Origin: Chrysaora quinquecirrha
Taxonomy: Eukaryota > Cnidaria > Scyphozoa > Semaeostomeae > Pelagiidae
DNA length: 64,000 nt
Assembly (NCBI GenBank): GCA_014526335.1
Contig: JACTAT010000016.1
Location: forward strand, 3,841,722 to 3,905,721
Direction: 5' to 3'
The translations under genes and the position numbers were made by a program. Of the stretch, positions 13,101 through 28,691 are shown in pieces. Under the pieces are notes generated by a model. It did no database searches. It was not told the DNA's origin and was given only the letters and a program-made list of their open reading frames with translations. Position 1 is the first letter of the stretch, and every line of letters begins with the position of its first letter.

Positions 13101-14767
13101 TATAATGTTATTATTTGGGAGTTTCAAGCTTTACTGGGCTTTTTGCAGCAGCTTGCACTCTCAGAAACAGGATACTTATTATAAGATATTTAAGAAAATC
13201 ATGAAATAAGAAGACTTCTCAGGCAAGGACAAGTAGTGACTTGACACAGGAGATGTCATCATCCATCCATTCTGACTTGTAGCATAATTAAAAACACAAT
13301 GATCATGATGATTGAAGTTATGATGATTATGCTTGATGATGATGATGATCGCACTGATGATAATTATGTTGATGATGAAAGTGATTATGATGAATGTGAT
13401 GGTGATGATGATTATTATGACAACAACAATCAACAATAACATTAATGATTATAATGATTTGATGAAGAAATGGTTTGGGTGATTGAGTGATGATATGGTG
13501 ATGGGCATAATGACGGTGATGTTGTCTGATGATGTCTGATTATCTTTGTGGCAGAAAAATCATGGTTATGATAATAGTGACAGTGTTGCTGTCTCATGAT
13601 GTCTGATGATCTTTGATGATGATGATAATGATGGGGGTGATGATGATATTGATGATGATCATGACAATGATAGTGACTATGATTATTGTGATTGTTATGA
13701 TTATGATGACATCAGTGGTGGTGGTTATGATAATGATGAAGCCAATTAAATACTGTAAGTTAAGTGTTTTAAACCAAATTAATAACATCCTGTGATCAGT
13801 GATCTGACAAGGTAAAAATTATTAATCATGGCTGTGTCTGGTCTGGTTGTCTAGGTGTGGCTCAAGAAGTCCAGACTAGACAATAATCATGACTTTTCCC
13901 ACATTTTTTGATCAGATATCATTGAAATTATTCAAAAGCCATTATTTTCAATCTATCAACAATTCTTTTCAAAACAAGGAAGATGAGAATAAATATAAGT
14001 AGTAATAACAAATATGTAACTATCAAAACTTTCTGCAAGTTTATATTTTTAGGAAAAAATTAAGTAATATTATTGATTCTTGTTATGGTTTTGATTTTTA
14101 AGCCTGGCAGATTTATATATAATTTGATTTAAATATATTTTAAGGAAGAATTTTGAAATGTGTATTTTAAAGAATGGGTCTCAATGATAAGAAGGAAGGG
14201 TAGGGTGTCTACATATAATACATACAAAGCAGGTTTTTTGTTTTTAATTTTAGGACTCCCATGCAGGTAAAACTTCGAAAATTATACCTGTATGTATGGG
14301 TGAAAGTTTAATATGCGTTACTTAAAATCAAACAAATCTCTCTGCGCGAAATTTTGAGGCAACGGCAAAATCATCTATGTTCTCAGATCTTTAGTCTTGG
14401 CTCCTCAAAAATTTGTTGGCTGATAGTGATAGGCCCCCCAGGCCCCCACGTGAAATATGAACCAAAAATGCTCTCACTGACTGAATGAACATGAATCCGA
14501 ATGAATCAAGTTTTACAGGTCTCAGATGATAAAGTATTAGACAATTTGGTTCTTGAATTTAATTAAAAATAAAATACTTACACGAAAATTACTGCTGCTG
14601 GCCCATGATGTTAAACCATCTATCAGTCTTTCGGTCCCAGAAATATCTAGAGAATCTCCATTATCGTTCAGATGCGAAATTATTTCCTCAGCCGCTTTTA
14701 GTTTTTTGTGCGTATCCGGCTGGTTTACAGCATCCGCAAATTTCTCAAAAGTTTCACTATCCTTCAT
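7196..14767 (-). CDS. CLASP: CLASP (CLIP-associating protein), 5' part: complete TOG1 domain
   Basis: Eight exons are joined by phase and splice signals: 14767-14582, 12903-12825, 11171-11128, 10862-10803, 10141-10050, 9073-8998, 8238-8141 and 7263-7196, in total 234 codons plus one base. The start is the ATG of MKDSETFEKF. The product follows the CLASP TOG1 HEAT-repeat array in order: the LIDGLTSWASSSNFR turn, ILGILAERLG, VVADRLGDSKLQVR, KHKNWRVREE, FGASSLQINK, VYRHVGEKVR and IFAKFDECLSSGTM. CLASPs bind tubulin through TOG-type domains, rescue microtubules and act at plus ends, kinetochores and the cell cortex. Exons are short (44-186 bp) and introns hold many mobile elements. No frameshift is seen. 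The Ser-rich linker and later TOG domains must lie further along the minus strand; I could not find them in 1-7195. Confidence 0.88.
7464..7916 (+). mobile_element. Full-length Harbinger-like MITE with TAA duplication
   Basis: Best complete copy: TAA, then GGCCCTGGCCAAACGATC, ending GATCGTTTGGCCAGAGCC, then TAA. The interior repeats AAACATT / AATGTTT words in both orientations. A three-base TWA duplication with GG...CC termini is typical of PIF/Harbinger elements. It has no ORF and lies in a CLASP intron beside the terminal TOG1 exon. Confidence 0.85.
8655..8815 (-). repeat. tRNA-derived SINE head
   Basis: On the minus strand GTGCTGTGGCGTGATGG resembles a tRNA A box, and GGTTCGAGCCC about 50 bp later fits a B box. 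No acceptor stem can be drawn, so it is a SINE relic and not a tRNA gene. It lies in a CLASP intron. Confidence 0.55.
9529..9863. mobile_element. TA-flanked TIR element, GTTCCTTA subfamily, divergent interior
   Basis: Ends CACGCATTTTTTTGCAAGG and AAAAAAACGTG; TA follows on the right, and the left flank has decayed to TG. The GTTCCTTA word recurs, but the interior differs from the copies at 1639 and 21994. A partial relative lies at about 43738-43790. Confidence 0.7.
10345..10705. mobile_element. Palindromic MITE with GACACTCCTCAGAGTAT arms
   Basis: Long inverted arms run from AGTTGTACAAAACTTC through GACACTCCTCAGAGTAT and GTCAGAAACAG, and return as CTGTTTCTGATGTTCATAG and CTGAGGAGTGTC. The centre carries CACCAATCAGAAAG. 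Partial relatives occur at 12305, 23950, 44640, 47822, 51400 and 61371. The 100-residue frame inside it is not a gene. Confidence 0.8.
12305..12445 (+). mobile_element. Partial CTCCTCAGAGTAT-family MITE
   Basis: Left arm and CACCAATCA centre of the family seen complete at 10345-10705. The right arm is missing. Confidence 0.7.
13290..13740. repeat. GAT/ATG microsatellite tract
   Basis: Interrupted GAT trinucleotide repeat inside the first CLASP intron. Hydrophobic Ile/Met/Val frames on both strands are repeat shadows. Confidence 0.9.
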
Positions 14768-15656
14768 GATCAAAGTTTCTTGTTTTCAGATATAATAAAA
14801 CTCCGTAATTCCTCATGGATTTTACAAATAAAATTGATGAGAAATAAAATGGTGGGTGATTCTAGTTCCCGAGGCAAACTTAGGCCAAATCTTGAAAGTC
14901 CCCACAGCGACTTTGAAAAATCGAATAGAAAACTGCAACGTCTATCAGCTTGTAATGCAATAATCTCTTTATCTTTCGCAGATATAAACTTATAATTTAA
15001 AGACGATGAAACGATAAACACTCTGCTATAACTAACAATTCAAATCCGTTTGTTTTTTCCACTCGTTCAAATGTACAACGTCCCATCAGCCCGCCATTAT
15101 TTCGCAAATGTCTCTCAACGACCCTAATCTCTCTTGTCTTCCATCAGCAGGAACAATGGATAGAAGAAAAGCAAATGCTCCGGATGAAAGGGGGGCTTTT
15201 GGGGGGAATTCTTATTAGAATTTCTTATAATTCTTATTAGAATTGTACTGTAGCATTTATTATTTAACGTAACGAAAGGGTTTGGCATTTTAGCGTTCAG
15301 AACAATAGAATTTTGAATATTCTTAAATTTGCCACTGAATTTTTGCAAAATGTTTGCGTATTTCTGCATAAAAAATTCCCTGTTTGTTTATGGGGTTAAT
15401 GTTAATTAGCCCGTAAAAAGCCCTAATTCTGTTCTTTTTTGACTTACCCAAGAGGGTAGCGGTTCAAATCCTTTTGTGCCTCTGTCTTTTAATTCTCACC
15501 CCCTAGTGGCTAGTGCCCCACCAGAAAGCTATGAACGAGGCTATTAAAAAATGTGAGATGTATGGAAAATTTCTTGCACTGCACTGACGGAAAACTGGGC
15601 TGGGCAGTAGTAGTGACATTTGAACAGTTCGTAGTTTCACCTTAATCTTTTCCAGA
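14768..15656. promoter_or_regulatory. Divergent CLASP / NAGLU intergenic region
   Basis: This 889-bp spacer separates the start codons of two divergently read genes, so it should hold both promoters and 5' leaders. No TATA box or repeat family stands out, apart from a B-box-like fragment near 15450 (GCGGTTCAAATCC). Confidence 0.5.
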
Positions 15657-18600
15657 ATGTTCCTGCTGGCATCAAAAACTCTAATTGCAGTTTTAGTATG
15701 CCTTACGTTCCAGCAAACTTCTGCACTTTCAAGAGAAAAAAACAACAATGCACAACAAGAGCAGAAAACGGCAGTCGAGTTGCTGATTTCACGTTTACTT
15801 CCGGGTAGAGAAAAAGAATTCGATATTATCATCAATGCTCAAATTGACTCTTCTGGACAACATGATTTCTTAGATGCCTTTGAGCTGCAGACTGCAAAAG
15901 ATAACATTTTACAAATCACAGCCACCACTGGGGTTGCTGCAGCATGGGGGCTGAACCATTTCCTCAAATATTATTGTAAGGCGCACGTTTCCTGGAGCGG
16001 AAGACAGTTGAACGTCCCCCACCCTCTGCCTAAAGTAACGAATTCTACAAAGATTATCAGCCCAAACAGGTGGGAAGCTGGTTTTCCCCAAAGCGCAATT
16101 ATGTCACATGAACCTGTCAGTTTGTATGATACCCTTAATCGGAACAGCTGAAAGAATGTTGTGTCCTGCCCAGTGCTATTTTGCGATCATTTGAACACAA
16201 TTGCGCGTGCGCGTTAAATGTATCTGAAATCACTGATCCCCATCGCATATCGGACTCAAAAGAATCCAACATGAATGGATCCACTGATGGGAATCAGTTG
16301 CCAACTGATCGCAGAAGTAGAACATGCCCAACTTTCTGGATCTGTGCGCGGACCAGTTGCCGGCAAAAAGGAGCTATTTGCCAACTACTTGCCTGAGCGC
16401 TTATGTCGACAAGTCAGTTGCGATAATTTAGTTCCGAGAAATCGCCAGGCAACTAGCTCTGACTGTGTGCAAGTCGTTATAAGCCCGGCTAAGAAATACC
16501 CAAATCTTGTTGTAACAAGGACTCGTGTAAAAGTTCGCAAAAGGAAAAACAAGTACGACAGAACAGAATAGATAAATGATACGACCTTAGTAAAATAATG
16601 TCCCAATCTTTTTCTAACAGGTACAGATACTACCAAAATGTCTGCACTTCGAGTTATTCATTCGTGTGGTGGAACTGGACAAGATGGGAACAAGAAATCG
16701 ACTGGATGGCCCTCAATGGTATCAACCTTCCGCTTGCGTTCACGGGCCAGGAGGAGATCTGGAGACGAGTTTATTTGAAACTTGGCGTCAGTCAAGATGA
16801 CTTGGATAAGCATTTTGCTGGTCCGGCATTTCTTGCATGGTGGGTTTGTTTAGAAAATATACGAAATTTGAGCTTCTCAATCTTTCAGTCAAGCTTTTTT
16901 GTGTAATTTTTTTTCATTAGCTAATATTGCCCAGCTCATAGCATCGACACACCTTACCTTAGCCTTACCATTTTCTAAGCGCTAAGGCCCTGGCCAAACG
17001 ATCAAACATTGTTTGCCTGACATTAGAAATTCGCTTACCAAGCGATGTTCGACCGTTTGGCCACGTCACAAAACATTCCCTGGCAAGCACAATCAGCTGC
17101 ATTTGTTGCGCAATATTCTAGAAAAAGTTTAAAAGCTTTTTTCCTTTACGAAAGCAACAATGTTTGACGAGCAATGTTTGGAGACGTGGCCAAACAGAAA
17201 AGCGCTTTGCTTCATAAACAAAACTTAAATGTGCGACTTGACAAGCAATGTTTGATCGTTTAGTCACTTGCCAGGGCCATAGTTCTTTTACTTTTCATGT
17301 CCTTTAGGTTTTGGCCATACAATCAAACATTGCTCTCACAAAAGTAGATTTTGTAAACATTGTTCGTGAAATAAACATTGCTCGTAAAAATGTTGGGCCA
17401 CTGACCGTTTCTCACTTCAAAATTTTCCAAAACACCGCTTGTCAAGCATTTTTTGCTCGCGAACATATTTTGAAGAACGCAGCATTTTGAACTATTTTTA
17501 AAAACATTGAGCAACAAATTTAGCCTACTTTTACTTGTCAAGCAATGTTTTGTAACATGACCAAACAGTCAAACTTTGCTTGTAAAGCAAATTTCAAATG
17601 TTTGATCAACAATGTTTGATCGTTTTGCCAGGGCCCCAGAACAACTTACAACAAACTACTTCTTTCAGGGGTCGTATGGGTAACATGAAAGGCTGGGGAG
17701 GACCACTACCTAAACCAACATGGTATCAAACACAATTAGCATTGCAGCATAAGATACTCACACGAATGAGAAGCTTTGGTATGATGCCAGTTCTACCTGG
17801 ATTTGCGGGTCATGTGCCGTCAGCTATCCAATCATTGTATCCACATTCAAAGATATATAAACTTGGAGACTGGGGAAATTTCAATTCGACATATTGCTGT
17901 ACATCATTTTTGGATCCAAGTGATTCTTTGTTTCAGGTGAGGATAAATTGTTCGTTATGTAAATTTGAGCTGTAGCTCTGCTGTTCTTCACTTCGCTATT
18001 GCGCATTTTTTGCATAATTCCTTCAGCGTTCTGTATTCTCTGTTCTGTATCATACATAATGCCGGTGTATCACTGTTTATTATCATCATTTCAAAAACAG
18101 ACGATTGGGAAATCATTCATAGAAGAACAGATGAAAGAATATAACGGAACAGACCACATATACAATGCGGATTCATTCAATGAGATGACCCCTCCTTCAT
18201 CTGATCCTGCATACCTCGCCAGTGCTAGCAAATCCATATTATCTGCTATGCAAGCAGCTGATTCTAAAGCGATTTGGTTAATGCAAGGATGGTTGTTTAG
18301 AGAACGCTCGTTTTGGAAGCCAGCACAAATCAAAGCATTACTAACAGGTAGGTCTTCATTACATTTAAGACCTGGCTATACTTCTACAGGCAGTATACCA
18401 TGTGACATCGCATTTACAGAGCTGCAGCACCCCTGATACTAAGTCTCGCGTCTCGCCGACATCGCAAAAACAACAGGAAGGAAGGACCTGTTATCTGATC
18501 CAGGTGAGTTGAAGGTGAAATGTGGCACTGCATTTACAGAGCTGCAACACCCCTAATAAAAAGTCTTGCATCTCGCTTTAGTATAGCGCGGATTTTTCAT

Positions 18601-21069
18601 CCTAAAAACAAAACTGCAATGCAGGAAGGACCTGTTACCTGATCCAAATATACCATCCGTATTTATAGTCATGAAACTTTTCCATTCGCGCGAAGAATTT
18701 CAGCGAATGGAGATCATGTTTACCCTACGGTACGGAAGAATGAGCGCCCTTACTCCCGGATGCAAATGTGACTGAAACTTCTCACATCTCGATATTCCCA
18801 ATTAAACTCAATGACTCAAACTCTAGTTTACGCCTGAAATTAGCTACATAAGACTTTTATGCTTATATTTTGAAGGAGTACCTATCGGCAAAATGATTGT
18901 TTTGGATCTATTCGCTGAAGTGGACCCAATTTGGAAAGAAACAGAAAGTTTCTATGGACAGCCATTCATTTGGTGTATGTTGCATAATTTTGGAGGAAAT
19001 CTTGGTTTATATGGTAAAGTTCAAAATGTCATGAAAGGTGAGAGAAACGCTACTTAAATAACTACACAAAAAAGGCCAAATGAAATCACCCTTAAACCCC
19101 AGGCAATCACATTCTGGTAACTTTTGGTTTGGCATATCATTGAAGGCATATTCAGGCAAACTTCTATCCAAGATACATTTGTGTGCTAGCAAGGCCTTGG
19201 CCAAATAATTACCCAAACATTTTTTGGTAAAACATCTGAAGTTTGCTTGTAAAACAACATTTCTTTCAACGTTAGACCAAGTCGCAAAACATTGCTTGTC
19301 AAACATTTTACTTTAACATTGCCAAATATTCCGTTGTGGATTCTTCTTGCCAAACAGTGTTTTGTGACGTGCCAAACGGCCGAATATTAACCTCATCACT
19401 TTGACCGACAATTACTCATCGTTTGGCCAGGGATCCAAAAGGCAAAACGACATGCAGTTGAAAGGACTTGGGCCTAACGTAACTACACAACGTCCATTCT
19501 TGCCAAGTATTCTGCAATTTTATCGCATTTTCACAGGTCCACTAGAAGCTCGAAACGCAAAAGATTCCTCGATGCAAGGAGCTGGCATTGCACCTGAAGG
19601 CATCGAACAAAACGACTTCATTTATGATTTCATGGCTGAGATGGGATGGCGTCGCTCAGAATTCAACGCGATTCAATGGAGTGCGGCGTATGCAGAGCGG
19701 CGGTATGGCGTCAGAGACGACAACGCCATAAAAGCTTGGAATTTGTTGGTAAAAACAGTGTATAACTGCAGCGATAATCACGCTGATCATAATCATGGTA
19801 TTCCTGTGTGGCGACCGTCTTTTCAAATGCAGTACAATGTTTGGTATCGTTTCAAGGATCTTGTCACCGCGTGGAAGTATCTCATATCTGCTGCGAAAGT
19901 CCTCAAGGATTCAGACACATTCAGGTACTGTATAAGACTACGGTAAAGAGGGATAGCGGCATGAGTAGTGGCTTACCGTTATCATACGGGTAAGCGCACC
20001 TAGCGTTCGATAACGTTTCTCGATTTTAGGGGGGTTCGCTTATTCAGGGGACGGGCTTAATCGAGGGAGGGCGCTCATAAAAGTATCCAGGATAGAATAA
20101 AATATGAGAGGAGGGACAACAGGCTTAGACAGCGATCCCAGTGAGTTTAGTTTACACGGGTCGTATTTTCGGTACGCTAGAACAGCGGATCCATTTGGAA
20201 CCGAGCCGCCCACGTGTAAACGCAACAAAATTGTCACAGCCCCTTCAAAATCAGTCCATTAGGACTGATGGGGCTACCGTGGTTAAAGAAGTTAGTTAGA
20301 TAGTTCCCACATCGTACCGAAAGGAACGGATCTTTTTGGAGCCATGTCTTTTCCTTTCGTGAAAACGGGGTCCTAGAGCTTATGCGGTAATACTGCTATA
20401 TATTTGGGATGAACTGGAAAATAAAAGCCCCGCAACTAATGTTTCTCTTCTAACTTCATTCATATTTGGTTTCTAGGTATGATCTAGTTGATGTTGGAAG
20501 GCAGGTTTTACAAGATCTTTCTTACTCGTTTTATCTTGAATTGAAACAAGCATATGACAGCAAGAGCGTCAAAAATACCAAAGAAAAGGGGAGAGACTAG
20601 TCGTCTTGTTGAACGACTTAGACAAACTATTGTCGTCTGACAGGCATTATTTACTTGGAGTTTGGCTTGAGATGCAAAACAAATGGGGATGACAACAGCT
20701 GAGCAGTCACTATACGAGTTCAATGCAAGGAACCAAATCACAATGTGGGGTCCTGATGGAAACATTCATGATTACGCAAACAAAATGTGGGGCGGTTTGG
20801 TCAAGTCGTATTACTCTACCAGATGGAGGATGTTTGTTGCGGAGGCTGCAGGTGCTATTGCTGCTGGGGAGGAGATTGATCTGAAGAAGTTCAATGAAAA
20901 ATTGTTGGCGTTTGAGCGTAGCTGGAATATTGCAACTGATGTATATCCAGACAAAGCTTCAGGAGATTCAGTGAAGATTTCATTTGATTTGTATAAGAAA
21001 TACATCGAGGATTCGGATTATTTGTCAAGCTCTGGATATATGCCTGGCAGACAAAGTTCTAAAAACTAG
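15657..21069 (+). CDS. NAGLU: Alpha-N-acetylglucosaminidase (lysosomal, GH89)
   Basis: Seven exons: 15657-16069, 16621-16839, 17669-17936, 18101-18347, 18876-19037, 19537-19924 and 20477-21069. With two one-base corrections the product is 763 residues, close to the vertebrate enzyme. The enzyme removes terminal alpha-linked GlcNAc from heparan sulfate in lysosomes. A signal peptide ([14 protein letters not shown]) is followed by the GH89 N-terminal domain, the (beta/alpha)8 domain beginning at [16 protein letters not shown], and the C-terminal helical domain. The two catalytic glutamates expected for GH89 are present in FNEMTPPSS (about residue 328) and APEGIEQN (about 457). The last exon needs two frame changes, near 20585-20592 and 20680-20688, both beside homopolymers. 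AATAAA at 21125 is a good poly(A) signal. Pseudogene status is unlikely, because all splice sites and active-site residues are intact. Confidence 0.95.
16986..17278 (+). mobile_element. Harbinger-like MITE copy
   Basis: Starts TAA-GGCCCTGGCCAAACGATC and ends CACTTGCCAGGGCC in NAGLU intron 2. The right flank is ATA, so the duplication is imperfect. Confidence 0.8.
17307..17636 (+). mobile_element. Harbinger-like MITE copy
   Basis: A second copy in the same NAGLU intron, beginning TTA-GGTTTTGGCCATAC and ending GATCGTTTTGCCAGGGCC. It ends about 30 bp before NAGLU exon 3. Confidence 0.75.
18405..18650 (+). repeat. Two-copy tandem duplication in NAGLU intron 4
   Basis: A unit of about 120 bp containing CATTTACAGAGCTGCA, CACCCCT, AAGTCT and GGAAGGACCTGTTA is present twice in direct order with moderate divergence. 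Confidence 0.7.
19193..19434 (+). mobile_element. Harbinger-like MITE copy
   Basis: Degenerate copy in NAGLU intron 5, from GGCCTTGGCCAAATAATT to CATCGTTTGGCCAGGG, about 100 bp before exon 6. Confidence 0.65.
20135..20370. repeat. GTTTACAC/GGATC dispersed repeat
   Basis: Contains GTTTACACGGGTCG, GCGGATCCATTTGGAA and ACGTGTAAACGC, the words of the inverted-repeat element seen best at 44769-45108. It also has ACTGATGGGGCTACCGTGG, which recurs near 41990 after the retroelement fragments. Confidence 0.5.
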
Positions 21070-21124
21070 ACCATACTCCGGATTTTCTTACAAGGAAATT
21101 TACTAATATTAAAATCCTTTTCTT

Positions 21125-21130
21125 AATAAA
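21125..21130 (+). terminator. NAGLU poly(A) signal
   Basis: AATAAA lies 56 bases past the NAGLU stop codon, in AT-rich sequence. Confidence 0.7.
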
Positions 21131-21993
21131 TAACTTTAAAGATTAAAATTTAATTATACTGATTGTCAGAATTCTAGCTAAGTTGAATCACGCTTAAGTT
21201 TTCTTCGGTTTTGCTTCTTTAGAACTTCATTAGAACTTTCGTTATGAGTCTTACTAACATCCGAATTCAGCGCTAAACAGCAAGGCTCCAAGCAAGTTAC
21301 CTGGAGCACCTTCTTCTTAATATGCTCATGGTTATGGAGGAATACACTAATACACAACTTTTCTCTGCTTTAGCATAAAAACTGAAGACTGAACAGAAGG
21401 ATAAAGTAAAAGCAACGTTTGGGAGAAAAACCTTGTTCACGTAGACTTTTGCCAACTTAAACGTGACTCTACAAAAAATTTGGGAGAGGGGGGAAGCCAA
21501 CTTACAGAAAACCCAATAAAAGCTTCAAACATTCCAATCTAAACTGATTTCTCACAGCCTTGACCTTATCAAATTTCATAAGTCAAACGATAATTGTTTG
21601 CATTTTGGTTTGAAATGAAACAGTAAGACCTGTGACTTCATCCAAATTTTCGCAGCTGAAGAAATAACTTCCCTGAAGAACGTAAAAGTTTCAAATTACA
21701 TTGTAGCTCGCCTTATATACTTTTCACAACTGTTATTCGTTCTCGAGAAAAACACGACTTGGGACTTGACGTCGAAATTTTGTCACAAATAATATAGATA
21801 GAAGGTATGTAAAAGATTTTAAGATTTATTATTGAGCTCAATTTCAGAAAAGAAACTGTTATTCTTATTGCTCAAAATTTTGTTAAGTTTTAATGCTTTT
21901 TAAAGACATAATCACATTGTAATAGGATTTCATTTGTTTTGATTCGATAGAAAAAAAACGAAAAAACTTGTATTATGAGTACTTATGGGATTA

Positions 21994-22374
21994 CACGCTT
22001 TTTTTATAAGGAACCACTTTATAAGGAACCTACATGTAGAAGGCCCGAAACTTTAAAGAACTTATACTACTAAAGAGAAAATCATTAAGGAAGTTTTGAA
22101 TGTTGAATACTTTTATCACTGCAAATAATCAAGAATTAGAAAGCCGGTTTCATTCATTTGCAGTCGAAAATCACATAAATTGTACGTTAAGCATATATCC
22201 AATGTTTCTTTGAGTAGTCTCGAGCTTTGCTCACATGCAAATGTCTCTCTTTTATTGTTAAGACCACTGTATGTGCAGTTAAAATTAAGGAACTATTAAG
22301 GAACTTTTGAACTACAATGGCCTCAAAGAGGCCCGAAAATAAGTTTAAGAACTAGGCCATGAGGTTTCCTCGTG
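21994..22374. mobile_element. TA-flanked TIR element, GTTCCTTA subfamily
   Basis: Ends CACGCTTTTTTTATAAGG and GAGGTTTCCTCGTG, with TA on both sides. Its interior is the reverse complement of the copy at 1639-2045, including a CATGCAAATGTCTCTC segment, so the two share a recent source. It lies between NAGLU and the cysteine-rich ORF. Confidence 0.85.
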
Positions 22375-22665
22375 TACAACTCAATTCCTTTCGTTTACTT
22401 CGCAACTTGATACCAAGACAAAAGTAGTTTTCCTCGGCTCAACAGTTTAATAGTAGAATTTAAAACCACAAATTCAAAAAATATAAATGATTTAAATGCT
22501 CCAGTGATGTGAAAAGAAAATGCGTCTTTATGCTAATTTTGGCCATGCGGTCTTGCAAGTTACAAGTCAGTTACAAGTTAGTTTCTCAGATGACAATGTT
22601 TAATCGAAAAAGTTTTCAATAATGTTTCTAGATGTAGTGAAGAAATAGTCGTAAAAAGGTCGAAA

Positions 22666-23070
22666 ATGAAGAACAGAAATAAAGTCATCAATTGGATGCC
22701 GTTTTGGATATTTCTGAGTATTTTCTGTTTTGGAAATGCAGCGAATGTGCTTCTGCAAGAAACGTCTTCAGCACCAATAACGACAAACATGACCAAATCA
22801 GGCCTCGAGGAAGGAAGAAATTCAACAAAGCACACAAGAGAAACTGTTGCTTTCAAAACTTGTTCAAAAATTTGTGAAAAGATGCAGAATAATTGTTATT
22901 TTGACTGTGGCAAGCAAGTTAATATAAAATCGTCATTTGCACAGACAATTTGGTTGAAATGCACAGAAAATTGTGATGGGAAGTTGGACCAATGTTTAGG
23001 AAAGACAATGAAAGGGAAAGAGATGGAAGGCTGTAGACATTATTTAGAAAGAAAGAAAAATAAAGGGTGA
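22666..23070 (+). CDS. Small secreted cysteine-rich protein, unknown family
   Basis: Intronless 134-codon ORF. Residues about 8-26 (VINWMPFWIFLSIFCFG) form a signal peptide or anchor. A Thr/Ser-rich stretch with an NMT and an NST sequon follows. The C-terminal half has eight cysteines in two similar sets: C-x3-C-x6-C-x3-C, then after 17 residues C-x3-C-x6-C-x12-C. It ends in a very basic tail (ERKKNKG). The paired C-x3-C-x6-C spacing suggests a duplicated helical hairpin held by disulfides. I recognise no family and assign no function. The start is the first ATG after an upstream stop. A purely chance ORF is possible, but the signal peptide and ordered cysteines argue against it. Confidence 0.6.
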   Translation: MKNRNKVINWMPFWIFLSIFCFGNAANVLLQETSSAPITTNMTKSGLEEGRNSTKHTRETVAFKTCSKICEKMQNNCYFDCGKQVNIKSSFAQTIWLKCTENCDGKLDQCLGKTMKGKEMEGCRHYLERKKNKG

Positions 23071-23856
23071 AATGAATGTAAAAAAATGAAAAAATACAAG
23101 TATATATTATATATTATGTATATTAAATTGAATATGGTTTCATGAAAGGACGAACAAAACCCAGTTTTTCCACGCATTGCCGCGTGCCGCGCCTGCTGCA
23201 CGGGTGCCGTACGTAAAACAGGAAAACCGCCGCGAGATTCTAGCATTTTACAAGATTACCGGAGACACAAATAGTTTTTTTATCAGAATATGATTGTTAA
23301 CTCCGGGAATTTCTTTATTTTCCTATTTTCCCAGGAAATTTGAAGCTTACATTTATCTTTTCGAGGCAGCAAGAAGCGCGCGATGTACCACGTAGCATAG
23401 TTACCGCTAGATCCCGCTAGGGCGCTTGATGTTCAACGGGACGCTCCTTGAAAGCACAGCCGTCGACAACGTGACTGCACTAATACCTAACCCGCAGGTG
23501 TTGCGCTCGGCTCAGCACATGCCATCCCAGCAGAAATAGATCTCGTAGTCCCACAAAGAGCAATCAATGAAGAAGCCTGGACACAGGAAATAAAAACTCC
23601 AAAATATTTACCGAATTAATTTTTATACGAGAACAAAATAAAAGCGAGAATTTTACATTTTTCAGAAGTTTCATTGCTTATAAATAGCAGTCATTCGAAA
23701 GTTTGCATAAATCATGCCAGCTTGCAGTTACAGTACCTCAAAAACTGACCCTATGTTTCACTGGTATTAGAAGCAGCAAATTGAGATTCTGTAAATCGAG
23801 AATCGACTACAAGCAAGCACGTTGCTGCAACTATCTTCTCTCTTCTGAAGGCGATG

Positions 23857-27639
<3,783 letters not shown>

Positions 27640-28281
27640 CTGAAGGCAGAAAATGGGTGTCAACGAAACAACTTCTCAAAACTGGCCTAAAATACGATTT
27701 CAATTCGCTGCTACTTCGAGCAAAGGGGAAGAAAAACTGAGAAAAAATAACGTAGAAAATGAAATAATGAACTTACTTTGTATTTTTTTCGATGATGCTT
27801 TTGATACTGAGCGATGAAAATTGTAAAATACAAGTGGATACAGCGTTACCTCCACATTTGATTTTCTGTTGCGGAAAGGAAGATCGAAATGGGGATGTCG
27901 CAAACGAGGCACGCAGCGTTCTAGTGCGCATTTATGCACAAGGTGAAACACGGACCAATTCATAGGTCCACCTGTAGCGCCAATTCGTTGCCCATAAAAG
28001 GGAGGAAAAAGCACGCTATTTCATGAGAAAAACCTTTCAGATAAAAACACCACCCTGATGTTTGTATCAAAATTTGATGGACCAAAGTTTCATATAAAAA
28101 GGAAAGTTTTAGTTTTTGCTTCAGTCTTTTTCTGACGTATATAATAGGAGGGCCAGACGAAAAAGGTTTCTTTGTCCCATGGTGTTTCTCGCAATTTTGA
28201 AGTTTTGTACAACTCAGAATTTTATGCAACTCATTATTCGCATATTTGTGGACAGGGTAAAATACTGAGTGTAAGGGGGTA

Positions 28282-28676
28282 CACACTTTTTTTTTTATAA
28301 GAATACCTTATTTTTTGCCGAGCCTCGATTATTCTTAAGCTTATTCGATTTTGAGCCTGAAAATATTCTTAAATTATTCTTAATCATCAATGTTGTAAAT
28401 TGGCCTGAAGATCAAGAGAAATAAGTCAAATCTTTGTCATTTGTTATTTTATTAATAAAAAGAGTTACTGTATCAAAGAGTCAGACAGGATGTATGCATT
28501 TCAAAACAAATACAGTTGCCTGACAATCACACTTGTTGTGCAGTGTAAAAAACGCAGAGAAATAAAAATGATCCTCGTCAAGCTTGAGCCTCAGATTATT
28601 CTTAAATAATTCTTAAATTTCAGCAATTTTGAGCCTGAATATTCTTATAGACTGTATTCTTATAAAAAAAAGTGTG
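28282..28676. mobile_element. TA-flanked TIR element, ATTCTTA subfamily
   Basis: Ends CACACTTTTTTTTTTATAAG and CTTATAAAAAAAAGTGTG, with TA outside. The inner word is ATTCTTAA / TAAGAAT, accompanied by TTTTGAGCCTGAA near both ends. Confidence 0.85.
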
Positions 28677-28691
28677 TACAGGATAAAGCTA

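Noticed and set aside
14553..14795. Plus-strand frames over the first CLASP exon
   Set aside because: Antisense shadow of a conserved coding exon.
20477..21069. NAGLU as a pseudogene
   Set aside because: All splice sites and both expected catalytic glutamates remain, and the only faults are one-base shifts at homopolymers like those in three other genes.
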